Origin: an uncultured Christensenellaceae bacterium
GTDB taxonomy: Bacteria > Bacillota > Clostridia > Christensenellales > UBA3700
Assembly: GCA_944380295.1 (NCBI GenBank)
Contig: CALWHE010000004.1
Location: 40,681-104,680 of the forward strand
Direction: 5' to 3'
Length of the DNA stretch: 64,000 bases
Notes under the pieces: generated by a model
The model's input: only the letters and a program-made list of their open reading frames with translations
Told to the model about the DNA's origin: nothing
The model's database searches: none
Shown: positions 25,379 to 32,893 of the stretch, piece by piece
Position numbering within the stretch: the first letter of the stretch is position 1
Layout of the letters: each line of letters begins with the position of its first letter
Program-made: the position numbers and the translations under genes

Positions 25379-27121
25379 TTACTCCGTTTCTTTTACCAGT
25401 TCTTCCTGCACCTTTTTATTCAGCGCCAGGCTTTCTTCCGCGCTTGCCGCCACGGTGGACACGTAAATTTTCAGCTTGGGCTCCGTGCCGCTCGGGCGCA
25501 CGCACGCCCACATATCGCCGCCCAGATCGTATTTGAGCACATTGGCTTTGGGCAGGTTGATAAGCTCTTTTTTGCCGTCTTTATAGAGTTTTACGGAAAC
25601 GGAAAAGTCCGAAACGCTCTTCACGTCCATGTCCCCCAGCCTCACGGGCGCGTTTTTGCGCAACTTTTCCATGATGGCGGACATCTTTTCCATGCCGTCA
25701 AGCCCTTTGAACACCAAAGATTTACTGGTTTCGCAGAAATATCCGTATTTTTCCCACAGCTCTTTGAGCCTGTCGTAAACGGTCTTGCCGTGCGCTTTCA
25801 GATAGCAGGCAAGCTCCGCCGCCAGCATGGACGCCACCACCGCGTCTTTATCGCGGGCGTGGGTGCCGCGCAGATATCCGTAACTTTCTTCAAATCCGAA
25901 CATGAAAGTGCGGTGGGCGTTGGCTTCCCATTCTTTTATCTTTTCGCCGATGAACTTAAAGCCCGTGAGCACGTCATAAACCTTCACGCCGTAATCTTTG
26001 GCGATGCGGTTGGCAAAGCGAGAAGTGACGATGGTCTTGACCACCGCCGCGTTTTCCGGCAGCGCGCCTGCCGCCCTGCTCCGCTCCAAAACGTAATCCA
26101 TCAAAAGGCAGCCTATCTGATTGCCCGTCAGGGTGACGAACGCCCCCTGTCTGTCGCGGACGGCAATGCCCATGCGGTCGCAGTCGGGATCGGTGCCGAT
26201 AACGATATCGCTGCCCGTCTTGTCCGCCAGTTTTATACCCAGCGCCAAAGCCTCGGGCTGTTCGGGATTGGGCATGGACACGGTGGAAAACTCCGGATCG
26301 GGCAATTTTTGCTCTTCCACCACGTCAACGTTGATACCCATGCGCGCCAGCATGGTGGTGACGGGCTTCCAGCCGCTGCCGTGCAGCGGTGAATACACTA
26401 TCTTTATGCTTGCGCCCACCTGCGCCACCTCACGCGGCGAGAGGGAGAGCTTGGCAAGCTCGGCATAATATTTTTCGTCCACGCTCCTGCCTATCACGGT
26501 GATGCGGTCGGAGAGGGCGAAGTTGTCTTTGCCGGCAACGTCCGCCTGCGTCTGCGCCGCCACGCTCTCGCGCGGTATGCCGAAATAATCGCTTTTTTCT
26601 ATATAAGCCACCACGCGCGCCGTGGCTTCCGGCGACATCTGCGCGCCGTCTTCCCCGTAAACCTTGTAACCGTTATACTCCTTGGGATTGTGGCTGGCGG
26701 TGATCATGATCCCCGCCTTGCAGCCCAAGTGGCGCACGCCGAAGGAGCACATGGGCACGGGGCGCACGTCCTCGTAAAGATAGACCCTCACGCCCGCCGC
26801 GCCCAGCACTCTTGCCGCCGTAAGCGCAAAATCAAAAGACATGCGGCGCGTATCGTAAGAGATAAGCACGCCGCTCTCTTCCGCCTTTTCGTCCTGTATG
26901 AACTTGGCAAGCCCCTGCGTGGCGCGGGCTACGGTGTATTCGTTCATATTGCCGATGCCCATGCCTATGACGCCGCGCATACCCGCCGTGCCGAAGGCGA
27001 GCGGCAGAGAAAAGCGCTCCTTTATCTCCTTGTCGCCGGCTTTGGCGATGGCGTCCATCTCCGCGCGGTATTTTTCGTCCACGCTGTTTTGCCACACTTT
27101 GAAAGTTTCGGAATAAGTCAT
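25379..27121 (-). CDS. pgcA: Alpha-phosphoglucomutase / phosphomannomutase family enzyme
   Basis: A 580-residue cytoplasmic enzyme interconverting glucose 1-phosphate and glucose 6-phosphate (or the mannose equivalents), which supplies UDP-glucose and cell-envelope sugars. The length matches the long Bacillus PgcA-type subfamily. Visible sites: the substrate loop AFGTAGMRGVIG near residue 43, the phosphoserine loop MITASHNPKEYNGYK, the metal loop GTDPDCDRMG, the sugar-binding loop FGFEESYGYL, and the phosphate-binding VRPSGTEPKLKIY near the C-terminus. GAGGT precedes the ATG, and an 18-base-spaced promoter is present upstream. It is transcribed divergently from murI. Confidence 0.93.
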   Translation of the reverse strand: MTYSETFKVWQNSVDEKYRAEMDAIAKAGDKEIKERFSLPLAFGTAGMRGVIGMGIGNMNEYTVARATQGLAKFIQDEKAEESGVLISYDTRRMSFDFALTAARVLGAAGVRVYLYEDVRPVPMCSFGVRHLGCKAGIMITASHNPKEYNGYKVYGEDGAQMSPEATARVVAYIEKSDYFGIPRESVAAQTQADVAGKDNFALSDRITVIGRSVDEKYYAELAKLSLSPREVAQVGASIKIVYSPLHGSGWKPVTTMLARMGINVDVVEEQKLPDPEFSTVSMPNPEQPEALALGIKLADKTGSDIVIGTDPDCDRMGIAVRDRQGAFVTLTGNQIGCLLMDYVLERSRAAGALPENAAVVKTIVTSRFANRIAKDYGVKVYDVLTGFKFIGEKIKEWEANAHRTFMFGFEESYGYLRGTHARDKDAVVASMLAAELACYLKAHGKTVYDRLKELWEKYGYFCETSKSLVFKGLDGMEKMSAIMEKLRKNAPVRLGDMDVKSVSDFSVSVKLYKDGKKELINLPKANVLKYDLGGDMWACVRPSGTEPKLKIYVSTVAASAEESLALNKKVQEELVKETE

Positions 27122-27144
27122 AGTAAATACCTCTTTCGTCTACC

Positions 27145-27174
27145 ATTATAAAACATGCCCGGGCGCTATGGCAA
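27145..27174 (-). promoter_or_regulatory. Promoter of the phosphoglucomutase gene
   Basis: On the minus strand TTGCCA (27174-27169), an 18-base spacer and TATAAT (27150-27145) lie 24 bases before the ATG at 27121. Confidence 0.7.
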
Positions 27175-27240
27175 GCAAAAAATGCGCCGCGTGAAAAGCC
27201 GCCTGCCTCGCCGCCCGTAATCGTTTTTTTCCTTTCTGCA

Positions 27241-27246
27241 TATACT
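27241..27246 (+). promoter_or_regulatory. -10 element directly before murI (probable leaderless start)
   Basis: TATACT ends 5 bases before the murI ATG at 27252, and no ribosome-binding sequence lies upstream. The -35 is weak. The arrangement predicts a transcript starting at or next to the start codon. Confidence 0.45.
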
Positions 27247-27251
27247 GCATT

Positions 27252-27989
27252 ATGCTCATCGGCGTAACCGATTCCGGAATAGGCGGGCTCACCACCCTCA
27301 AAGAGATGCTCCGCGTGCGCGGCGGCGGGGACTATATCTACCTCGCCGACACCGCCTCCTGCCCTTACGGGAACAAGAGCGCGGCGCAGATAGCAGACCT
27401 GGCGCGGCAAAACGCGCTCGCCCTGCAAAGAGAGGGCGCGCAAACGGTGGTGCTCGCCTGCAACACGGCAACGGCATGCGCCATAGACCTTTTGCGTGCG
27501 GAATTTGCAAAAATCACATTCATAGGGACGGAGCCAAGCATAAACACGGCAAAAATTTACGGCAGCCGCCTGCTGGTTTTGGCAACGCCGCTCACCCTGG
27601 CGCAGCCGCGCTTTGCCCGCCTCTTGCAGGGCGTGGAATGCACCGCTCCCGACTGCCGCCGCCTGGCGGCGGAGATAGAGCAAAGTTACCCTTCCCTGCT
27701 CGCCGCGCGCAAACTGCTGCGCAAGATCCTCGCCCCTTACGCGCACGCACCTTTCGATGCGGCGGTGCTGGGCTGCACGCATTACTGCCTTTTGGCAAAA
27801 GACGTGCGCAAAACGCTTACTCTGCCCGTGACGGACGGCAACGGCGGCGTGGCGCGCCGCGTGCGCAAACTGTGCGGAGCGTGTTCCTCTCCCGCCCGCG
27901 TGCGCCTTGTCACCACCTCTTTTGCCAATTATCGCGCCGTTAGGGCGGCTGCCAAAGACATTTTGGGAGAAAACGTCCTGCTCTATTGA
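27252..27989 (+). CDS. murI: Glutamate racemase MurI
   Basis: MurI makes D-glutamate for peptidoglycan. The 245-residue protein is a little shorter than the usual ~265. Both catalytic cysteines are present, in VLACNTATA and VLGCTHYCLL, as are the N-terminal TDSGIGGLTTLKEM and the ADTASCPYGNKS loop. No ribosome site precedes the ATG, and a TATACT element ends five bases upstream. The 3' end overlaps that of the convergent gpr gene by 7 bases. The start is firm, because the DSGIGGL motif begins at residue 7, as in the family. Confidence 0.92.
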   Translation: MLIGVTDSGIGGLTTLKEMLRVRGGGDYIYLADTASCPYGNKSAAQIADLARQNALALQREGAQTVVLACNTATACAIDLLRAEFAKITFIGTEPSINTAKIYGSRLLVLATPLTLAQPRFARLLQGVECTAPDCRRLAAEIEQSYPSLLAARKLLRKILAPYAHAPFDAAVLGCTHYCLLAKDVRKTLTLPVTDGNGGVARRVRKLCGACSSPARVRLVTTSFANYRAVRAAAKDILGENVLLY

Positions 27990-28660
27990 CTTCTCCCCAG
28001 CGCCATGCCGAGCGCGGCGGCGATGACCCGCGCGTTCTCTTCCACCAGTTCGTCCACGTTGGCGGGCGTGACCACTCCCTCCCGCCTCGCGCCCAGATAT
28101 TTGAGGTCTATCACCAGCGGCACGCCCACGGACAGCGTTTTTCCGCGTGCTTTCAGCGTTTTCCCCGCGCCCACGCCGCTGCCCGGCGAGAGCGCAAAGT
28201 CTCCCAGCTGGTAACACCTGCCCAACCTTTCGAACCTGGACGTGGCGAGCGTGTCGGCAAACACGGTGAGGCAGGGTTTGAGCACGGCGCTCACTCCCGC
28301 CACGATGTCCGTGCTCTCCACGCCCGTGACCGCCGCCACCTGCGGCGCGATCAGGCAGATCCTGGGGTCGTCGCCGCCCGCGCGCATATGCGCCAGCACC
28401 CTGTCCCCCAAGGCGTCCGCGGTCATGCCGCGGTTGCCCAAGCCCACCACCAGCACCTTTTTCGGCTTTTTCCCGGCAAGGCTCTTCATATACCGCGCCA
28501 AAACCGCCGCCGCGTTTGCGCCGTTTTGCGGCGTGACGGTGTAAAACCGCTCTCCGCCGGGCTTTTCTCCGCGCGTTATGCGGCAGCCCGAACGCGTGTA
28601 TTCCGCGCGTTTTTCTCCGTCCGCCGCCGCGCTTTCGCACATCATCAAGGGATATTCCAT
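27983..28660 (-). CDS. gpr: Germination protease GPR-like, short form
   Basis: GPR degrades small acid-soluble spore proteins early in germination. Here it has only 225 residues against a usual ~320-370. The core matches GPR: GLGNRGMTADALG (first catalytic-type Asp), APQVAAVTGVESTDIV, TVFADTLATS (second Asp), LGDFALSPGSGVG and SVGVPLVIDLKY. What is missing is the N-terminal propeptide with its DLAxE region and part of the C-terminus. It may therefore be a non-zymogen or divergent form. It is divergent from rpsT, the usual clostridial arrangement. The ATG lacks a ribosome site; an AATACT lies six bases upstream. Confidence 0.8.
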   Translation of the reverse strand: MEYPLMMCESAAADGEKRAEYTRSGCRITRGEKPGGERFYTVTPQNGANAAAVLARYMKSLAGKKPKKVLVVGLGNRGMTADALGDRVLAHMRAGGDDPRICLIAPQVAAVTGVESTDIVAGVSAVLKPCLTVFADTLATSRFERLGRCYQLGDFALSPGSGVGAGKTLKARGKTLSVGVPLVIDLKYLGARREGVVTPANVDELVEENARVIAAALGMALGRSQ

Positions 28661-28757
28661 GCAAAAAGTATTGACAAAGCGCCGCTTTTAATGCCCTCTT
28701 TGCCCGCTTTGACCGCTTTTGCGGGGGAATTTTTTTGCAAAATGCGCGGCAAATTCC

Positions 28758-28786
28758 TTGCTTTTACCTTTTTTATATGCTAGAAT
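28758..28786 (+). promoter_or_regulatory. Promoter of rpsT
   Basis: TTGCTT (28758-28763), a 17-base spacer ending in TGC, and TAGAAT (28781-28786): an extended -10 promoter 42 bases before the rpsT ATG. Confidence 0.7.
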
Positions 28787-28828
28787 TGATAAGCAAATAA
28801 CAAAGAGATATCCATCGGAGGAATAAAA

Positions 28829-29104
28829 ATGCCGCAGATCAAATCTCAGAAAAAGAGAGTCATAACCAACGAAAAAGCCAACGAAAGGAACGTTGCCAAG
28901 CGCACCCGCGTGAGAAACAGCGTGAAGAAATTCCGTGCAGCCGTCGCCGCCGGCGATGTGGAACTTGCCAAGACCCTGCTGCGCGAGACCATCTCCCTTA
29001 TCGACAGGGCTAAGAGCGACGGCGTTTATAAGGACAACACCGCTTCCAGAAAGGTTTCCCGCCTTTCCAAGGAGCTGTATGCCCTGGAAAACGCAAACAA
29101 GTAA
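28829..29104 (+). CDS. rpsT: Small ribosomal subunit protein bS20
   Basis: A primary 16S rRNA-binding protein of the 30S subunit. The 91-residue, Lys/Arg-rich helical protein has the typical MPQIKSQKKRVITNEKANER N-terminus, the RVRNSVKKF segment and a C-terminal NTASRKVSRLSKELYAL region. A strong CGGAGGA precedes the ATG. It has its own extended -10 promoter and terminator, so it is monocistronic, divergent from gpr. Confidence 0.97.
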   Translation: MPQIKSQKKRVITNEKANERNVAKRTRVRNSVKKFRAAVAAGDVELAKTLLRETISLIDRAKSDGVYKDNTASRKVSRLSKELYALENANK

Positions 29105-29125
29105 GCAACACCGCGATCGAAAGAG

Positions 29126-29150
29126 GCGGAGCGCAAAGCTCCGCTTTTTT
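29126..29150 (+). terminator. rpsT terminator
   Basis: GCGGAGC (29126-29132) pairs with GCTCCGC (29138-29144), followed by T6. It lies 22 bases after the rpsT stop. Confidence 0.9.
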
Positions 29151-29219
29151 ATTGCAAAACGCCCCGCGCGCCCCGCTTGATACATGCGGCAAAACGACGG
29201 GGATATCCGAGAGGTTTTT

Positions 29220-30125
29220 ATGGCACAGCACATAACGGTGAGAGAATACGATCCCGCGTGGCGGGAAAAATATGAGCGGGAAAAGGCGCTCATAGCCGAT
29301 ATTTTACAAGAAAACCTCGCCGCCGTCTATCATATAGGCAGCACCGCCGTGCCCGGTTTGGCGGCAAAACCCGTCATAGATATAATGGCGGCGGTGAAGA
29401 GCCTCGAAGGCGCCGACGGCGCGGCGAAAAAATTTGAAGCTGCGGGCTATGAATATCTGGGCGAATTCGGCATTGCCGGCAGGCGTTATCTGCGCAAGGG
29501 CGGCGACGAGCGCACCCACCAGATCCACATCTTCCGCGCGGACGATACGCTCAACTTGGAGCGGCACCTGGCGTTCCGCGATTATCTGCGTGCGCATGAG
29601 GACACGCGCGAAGAATACGCGCGGCTCAAAAAGGCGCTGGCGGAAAAATTCCCCCGCGACATAGACGGTTACTGCGAGGGGAAAGACGCCTTTGTGCGGC
29701 GCGTGCAGGCGCTTGCCCTCTCCTGTTACGACGGCTCTTGGAACCGGCTTTATCTGGCGGCGCGCGCCGTGCAGGGCAAGAGGACGCTCTCTGCAACGGT
29801 GGAAGCGGGAAGCGTTGCCGCCGCCCTGCTCACGCAAAAGGGGAACGTCTATACGGGCGTGTGTATAGACACCGCCTGTTCTTTGGGCATGTGCGCGGAA
29901 AGAGCCGCCGTCGCCGCCATGGTGACGCACGGAGAAAGCGCGATAGAAAAATTGGCGGCAGTCATGCCGGACGGCAGCGTGGGCATGCCGTGCGGAGCCT
30001 GCCGCGAGCTTTTGGCGCAGCTGGGCGACAACGCGGGCGACATTCGGATCCTGCGCGACCTTGACACGGGAGCGTCTGTCACGCTGCGCTCCCTGCTCCC
30101 TTCTTGGTGGCGCGAGCGCAAGTAA
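29220..30125 (+). CDS. Fusion of a GrpB/UPF0157 domain with a cytidine-deaminase domain
   Basis: A 301-residue two-domain protein. Residues 1-165 form a GrpB (UPF0157) nucleotidyltransferase-fold domain: VREYDPAWREKYEREK, VYHIGSTAVPGLAAKPVIDI (the GST and PxID motifs), then GDERTHQIHIF. Residues about 175-301 form a cytidine/blasticidin-deaminase domain with both zinc motifs: MCAERAAVAAM (Cys and catalytic Glu) and PCGACRELLAQ. The deaminase half is complete at about 125 residues. No stop or frameshift separates the halves. The true substrate is unknown; cytidine deaminase activity is a family inference. The start ATG at 29220 follows GAGAGG. A terminator follows. Confidence 0.85.
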   Translation: MAQHITVREYDPAWREKYEREKALIADILQENLAAVYHIGSTAVPGLAAKPVIDIMAAVKSLEGADGAAKKFEAAGYEYLGEFGIAGRRYLRKGGDERTHQIHIFRADDTLNLERHLAFRDYLRAHEDTREEYARLKKALAEKFPRDIDGYCEGKDAFVRRVQALALSCYDGSWNRLYLAARAVQGKRTLSATVEAGSVAAALLTQKGNVYTGVCIDTACSLGMCAERAAVAAMVTHGESAIEKLAAVMPDGSVGMPCGACRELLAQLGDNAGDIRILRDLDTGASVTLRSLLPSWWRERK

Positions 30126-30170
30126 GCCACACTATAAAACGCCGTTTGTCCGCAAAGCGGGAATACAAAA

Positions 30171-30205
30171 ACGCGGAGCCGCAAAGCTCCGCGTTCTCTT
30201 TTTTT
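30171..30205. terminator. Shared bidirectional terminator
   Basis: ACGCGGAGC (30171-30179) pairs with GCTCCGCGT (30186-30194), with T-rich sequence on the plus side (TTTTTTT to 30205) and A-rich sequence on the other. It lies between the convergent GrpB-deaminase gene and the NuoE-like gene. Confidence 0.85.
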
Positions 30206-30214
30206 GTTGTCTTC

Positions 30215-30706
30215 TCAATATTTGGCGAGTATCTTGCCCACTTCGTCCGGATTTACTTTGCCGTATACGTCTTCTCCCACCGTCATCACGGGAGCCAGAC
30301 CGCAGCAGCCTATGCAGCGGGTGGCGGCAAGCGAAAATTTGCCGTCCGCGGTGCAGTCGCCGCTGCCGATGCCCAGCGCTTGGGAGATCTTGTCAAAGAC
30401 CTGCTGGGAACCTTTGACATAGCATGCCGTGCCCAGGCACACCCCGATGGGGAACTTGCCGTTGGGCGCCAGAGCGAATTGCGAATAAAAAGTGGTGATA
30501 CCGAATATTTTTTCCAGCGGGATACCCGTTTCTTCCGCCACTATCTTCTGCACTTCCATGGGCAGATAACCGTATATCTCCTGGGCTTTTTGCAAAGCGG
30601 GCATGGCGCAGCCTTCCAGTTTGGCTATCTCTTTCAGCTCCTTGCGCAGCTTTGCCTCCTGTTCGGGCGTTCCGGAAAAGGGCACCGTTGTCATCTTCTT
30701 TTTCAT
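30215..30706 (-). CDS. NuoE/HndA-like thioredoxin-fold [2Fe-2S] protein, standing alone
   Basis: A 163-residue protein of the 24-kDa NADH dehydrogenase / hydrogenase subunit family, which carries a [2Fe-2S] cluster between flavin subunits. Cluster ligands are visible as CLGTAC (C-x4-C) and CIGCC (C-x3-C). The N-terminal helical part contains ALQKAQEIYGYLPMEVQ, typical of the family. I use the ATG at 30706, preceded by AGGAGGAAGTT. No nuoF/hndC/hydB gene is nearby, so its partner (electron-bifurcating hydrogenase, formate dehydrogenase or another complex) must be elsewhere. It has its own promoter and is divergent from the regulator at 30871. Confidence 0.88.
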   Translation of the reverse strand: MKKKMTTVPFSGTPEQEAKLRKELKEIAKLEGCAMPALQKAQEIYGYLPMEVQKIVAEETGIPLEKIFGITTFYSQFALAPNGKFPIGVCLGTACYVKGSQQVFDKISQALGIGSGDCTADGKFSLAATRCIGCCGLAPVMTVGEDVYGKVNPDEVGKILAKY

Positions 30707-30746
30707 AACTTCCTCCTGAGCGCGCTTTTGCGCTGTTACGCATATC

Positions 30747-30775
30747 ATTATAACACACGCCCCCGCAATTTGCAA
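30747..30775 (-). promoter_or_regulatory. Promoter of the NuoE-like gene
   Basis: On the minus strand TTGCAA (30775-30770), a 17-base spacer ending TGT, and TATAAT (30752-30747), an extended consensus promoter about 40 bases before the ATG. Confidence 0.75.
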
Positions 30776-30815
30776 TATTTTTAAGCGCGCGAAAAAAATA
30801 AGCGCCCGCCTTTGC

Positions 30816-30844
30816 TTGCCAACGCTCCTTTGATGTGGTATAGT
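30816..30844 (+). promoter_or_regulatory. Promoter of the DtxR/MntR-type regulator with a palindrome over its -10
   Basis: TTGCCA (30816-30821), a 17-base spacer ending TGG, and TATAGT (30839-30844). An AGTATACT palindrome (30842-30849) overlaps the -10 and the start region and could be an autoregulatory site, but it is short. Confidence 0.65.
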
Positions 30845-30870
30845 ATACTTAACTTTGTTCGGAGGGCGAT

Positions 30871-31242
30871 ATGAGCTATACCAAAGCGGAAGAAGATTAT
30901 TTGGAAGCGATCTACCTTTTGGGCGGTAACGGCGGCAGGGTGCAGTCCGTTGCCGTGTCCAATCACCTGGGCGTGTCCAAACCCGCCGTGCACATGGCGA
31001 CAAACGACCTTGCCAAAAAGGGACTGATAGAAAAAGAGCGTTACGGCGACCTCTCCCTCACGCGTGAAGGGCTTGCCGTGGCGGAAGAGATATACGGCAG
31101 GCACACCCTGCTCAAACAGCTTTTGCTCTATATCGGCGTGTCGGAAGAAACGGCGGAAAACGACTGTTGCAAGATAGAACACACGCTCAGCAAAGAGACC
31201 GTGCAAAAACTGCGCGAACTGAAAAACAAATTGGACATATGA
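30871..31242 (+). CDS. DtxR/MntR family metal-responsive transcriptional regulator
   Basis: A 123-residue regulator made of a winged-helix DNA-binding domain (SYTKAEEDYLEAIYLL, then VAVSNHLGVSKPAVHMATNDLAKKGLI) and a short dimerisation/metal domain (GRHTLLKQLL, ENDCCKIEHTLS with Cys, Glu and His ligands). It lacks the SH3 domain of DtxR itself, so it resembles MntR in length. It probably binds Fe2+ or Mn2+ and regulates a transporter elsewhere; no metal importer is next to it. GGAGGG precedes the ATG, with an own promoter upstream and a terminator downstream. Confidence 0.88.
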   Translation: MSYTKAEEDYLEAIYLLGGNGGRVQSVAVSNHLGVSKPAVHMATNDLAKKGLIEKERYGDLSLTREGLAVAEEIYGRHTLLKQLLLYIGVSEETAENDCCKIEHTLSKETVQKLRELKNKLDI

Positions 31243-31281
31243 TATAACTCCGGCGTTCAGCTGGCATTTTTTGCGTTCAAA

Positions 31282-31314
31282 AAGCCGCCCCCTGCGAGGC
31301 GGCTTGCTTTTTTT
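31282..31314. terminator. Terminator between the regulator gene and leuB
   Basis: AAGCCGCC (31282-31289) pairs with GGCGGCTT (31298-31305), followed by T7 on the plus strand. It may serve both the regulator gene and the convergent leu operon. Confidence 0.8.
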
Positions 31315-31325
31315 GCTTTTCGGAT

Positions 31326-32390
31326 TCAGATGTTGGCTATCACCTTTTCCGTCATGGCGCGGGTGCCGATGACGGGCAGCCCTTCTTCTTTGAGATCTGC
31401 GGTGCGCGCGCCCTGCGCCAGCGTTTTTTCCACCGCCGCTTCCACCGCGTCCGCCTCTTTTGCCAGATCGAAGGCGTAACGCAGCATCATCGCCGCCGAG
31501 AGTATGGTGGCGAGAGGATTGGCGATATCCTTGCCCGCGATGGTGGGCGCGGAACCGTGGATAGGCTCGTAAAGTCCGCGCGTGGTTTCGTTTATGCTGG
31601 CGGAAGGAAGAATGCCTATGCTGCCCACGCACATTGCCGAAAGATCGGAGAGGATGTCGCCGAACAGGTTGCCCGTGACGATGACGTCGAACTGGGCGGG
31701 GTCGCGCACCAGCTGCATGGCGGCATTGTCCACCAGCACGTCTTCAAGCTGCACGTCGGGATAATCCGAGTGCACGTCGTGCACGCACTTGCGCCACAGC
31801 CCGGAAGTTTTGAGCACGTTGGCTTTATCTATGCTGGACACCTTGCCGCGCCGCTTTTGCGCCAGCTCGAACGCCACGCGCGCGATGCGCTCCACTTCCA
31901 GCTCTCCGTAAGCCATCACGTCATAGCCTTCCGCGCCGTATTTACCGCGCCTCATGCCCTTTTCTCCGAAGTAAATGCCGCCGATGAGCTCGCGCACCAC
32001 CAAAAGGTCTATCTTGCCCGGCGCTTTGAGCGGGCAGACCTTTTCCAACGCGGGGAAGAGGCGCGCGGGGCGCAGGTTGGCGTAAAGCCCCATCGCCTTT
32101 CTCACTCCCAAAAGCGCGCGTTCGGGGCGCTTTTCGTAAGGCAGGGAATCATATTGCGGACCGCCCACCGCGCCCAGAAGCACGCTGTCGCTTTTCAGGC
32201 AGATGTCCAGGCTCTCCGCGGGCAGAGGCTCGCCGAACTTATCGTCCGCCGCGCCGCCGCATATGCTCTCCGTAAAGTTGAATTTGTGTGAAAAACGCTC
32301 GCCCACTTTGACGAGGACGTCCATTGCCGCGCCGGTGACCTCCGGTCCGATGCCGTCGCCTTTGATGACCGCTATGTTATAAGTTCCCAT
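31326..32390 (-). CDS. leuB: 3-isopropylmalate dehydrogenase LeuB
   Basis: LeuB oxidatively decarboxylates 3-isopropylmalate with NAD+ to give 2-ketoisocaproate, the precursor of leucine. The 354-residue length is typical. Landmarks: [13 protein letters not shown] near the N-terminus, the substrate-binding REL segment in [15 protein letters not shown], the NAD-site [15 protein letters not shown] [12 protein letters not shown], and [18 protein letters not shown]. It is the last gene of leuC-leuD-leuB, 7 bases after leuD. No leuA is visible, so isopropylmalate synthase is encoded elsewhere. Confidence 0.95.
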   Translation of the reverse strand: MGTYNIAVIKGDGIGPEVTGAAMDVLVKVGERFSHKFNFTESICGGAADDKFGEPLPAESLDICLKSDSVLLGAVGGPQYDSLPYEKRPERALLGVRKAMGLYANLRPARLFPALEKVCPLKAPGKIDLLVVRELIGGIYFGEKGMRRGKYGAEGYDVMAYGELEVERIARVAFELAQKRRGKVSSIDKANVLKTSGLWRKCVHDVHSDYPDVQLEDVLVDNAAMQLVRDPAQFDVIVTGNLFGDILSDLSAMCVGSIGILPSASINETTRGLYEPIHGSAPTIAGKDIANPLATILSAAMMLRYAFDLAKEADAVEAAVEKTLAQGARTADLKEEGLPVIGTRAMTEKVIANI

Positions 32391-32397
32391 ATCTCTC

Positions 32398-32892
32398 CTA
32401 GTCGGTATACTTACCGCTCTTGATCGCCTCGACCAAGCCGCCGCAGGCGATTATCTCTTGAATGAATTTGGGGAAAGACGCCGCTTGGAAACTCTTCCCC
32501 GTGCTCTCGTTGGTCACCACGCCCGTGTTGACGTCCACGGACACCGTGTCCCCGTCTTTGATGTTGTCCACCGCCTGCGGGCATTCCAGAATGTAAAGCC
32601 CGATGTTGAGCGCATTGCGGTAAAAGATGCGCGCAAACGATTTGGCTATCACGATGGACACGCCGCAGCCTTTGAGGGCGATGGGCGCGTGCTCGCGTGA
32701 AGACCCGCAGCCGAAATTTTTGCCCGCCACCACGATGTCGCCTTCCTTCACCGTCTTATAAAAGTCCGGGTGGGTGTATTCCATGCAATGTTTGGCAAGC
32801 TCCTTGGGATCGAATGTGCTCAAATAAGTTGCCGGCACTATCACGTCCGTATCGATGTCGTCGCCGAATTTGAAAACTCTTCCTTTTATCAT
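32398..32892 (-). CDS. leuD: 3-isopropylmalate dehydratase small subunit LeuD
   Basis: Small subunit of the [4Fe-4S] isomerase that converts 2- to 3-isopropylmalate. The 164-residue length is that of the archaeal/clostridial short LeuD type. Visible features: [14 protein letters not shown] at the N-terminus and [19 protein letters not shown], the swivelling domain's substrate loop. It starts one base after the leuC stop and ends 7 bases before leuB, so the three are translated from one mRNA. Confidence 0.95.
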   Translation of the reverse strand: MIKGRVFKFGDDIDTDVIVPATYLSTFDPKELAKHCMEYTHPDFYKTVKEGDIVVAGKNFGCGSSREHAPIALKGCGVSIVIAKSFARIFYRNALNIGLYILECPQAVDNIKDGDTVSVDVNTGVVTNESTGKSFQAASFPKFIQEIIACGGLVEAIKSGKYTD

Positions 32893-32893
32893 A

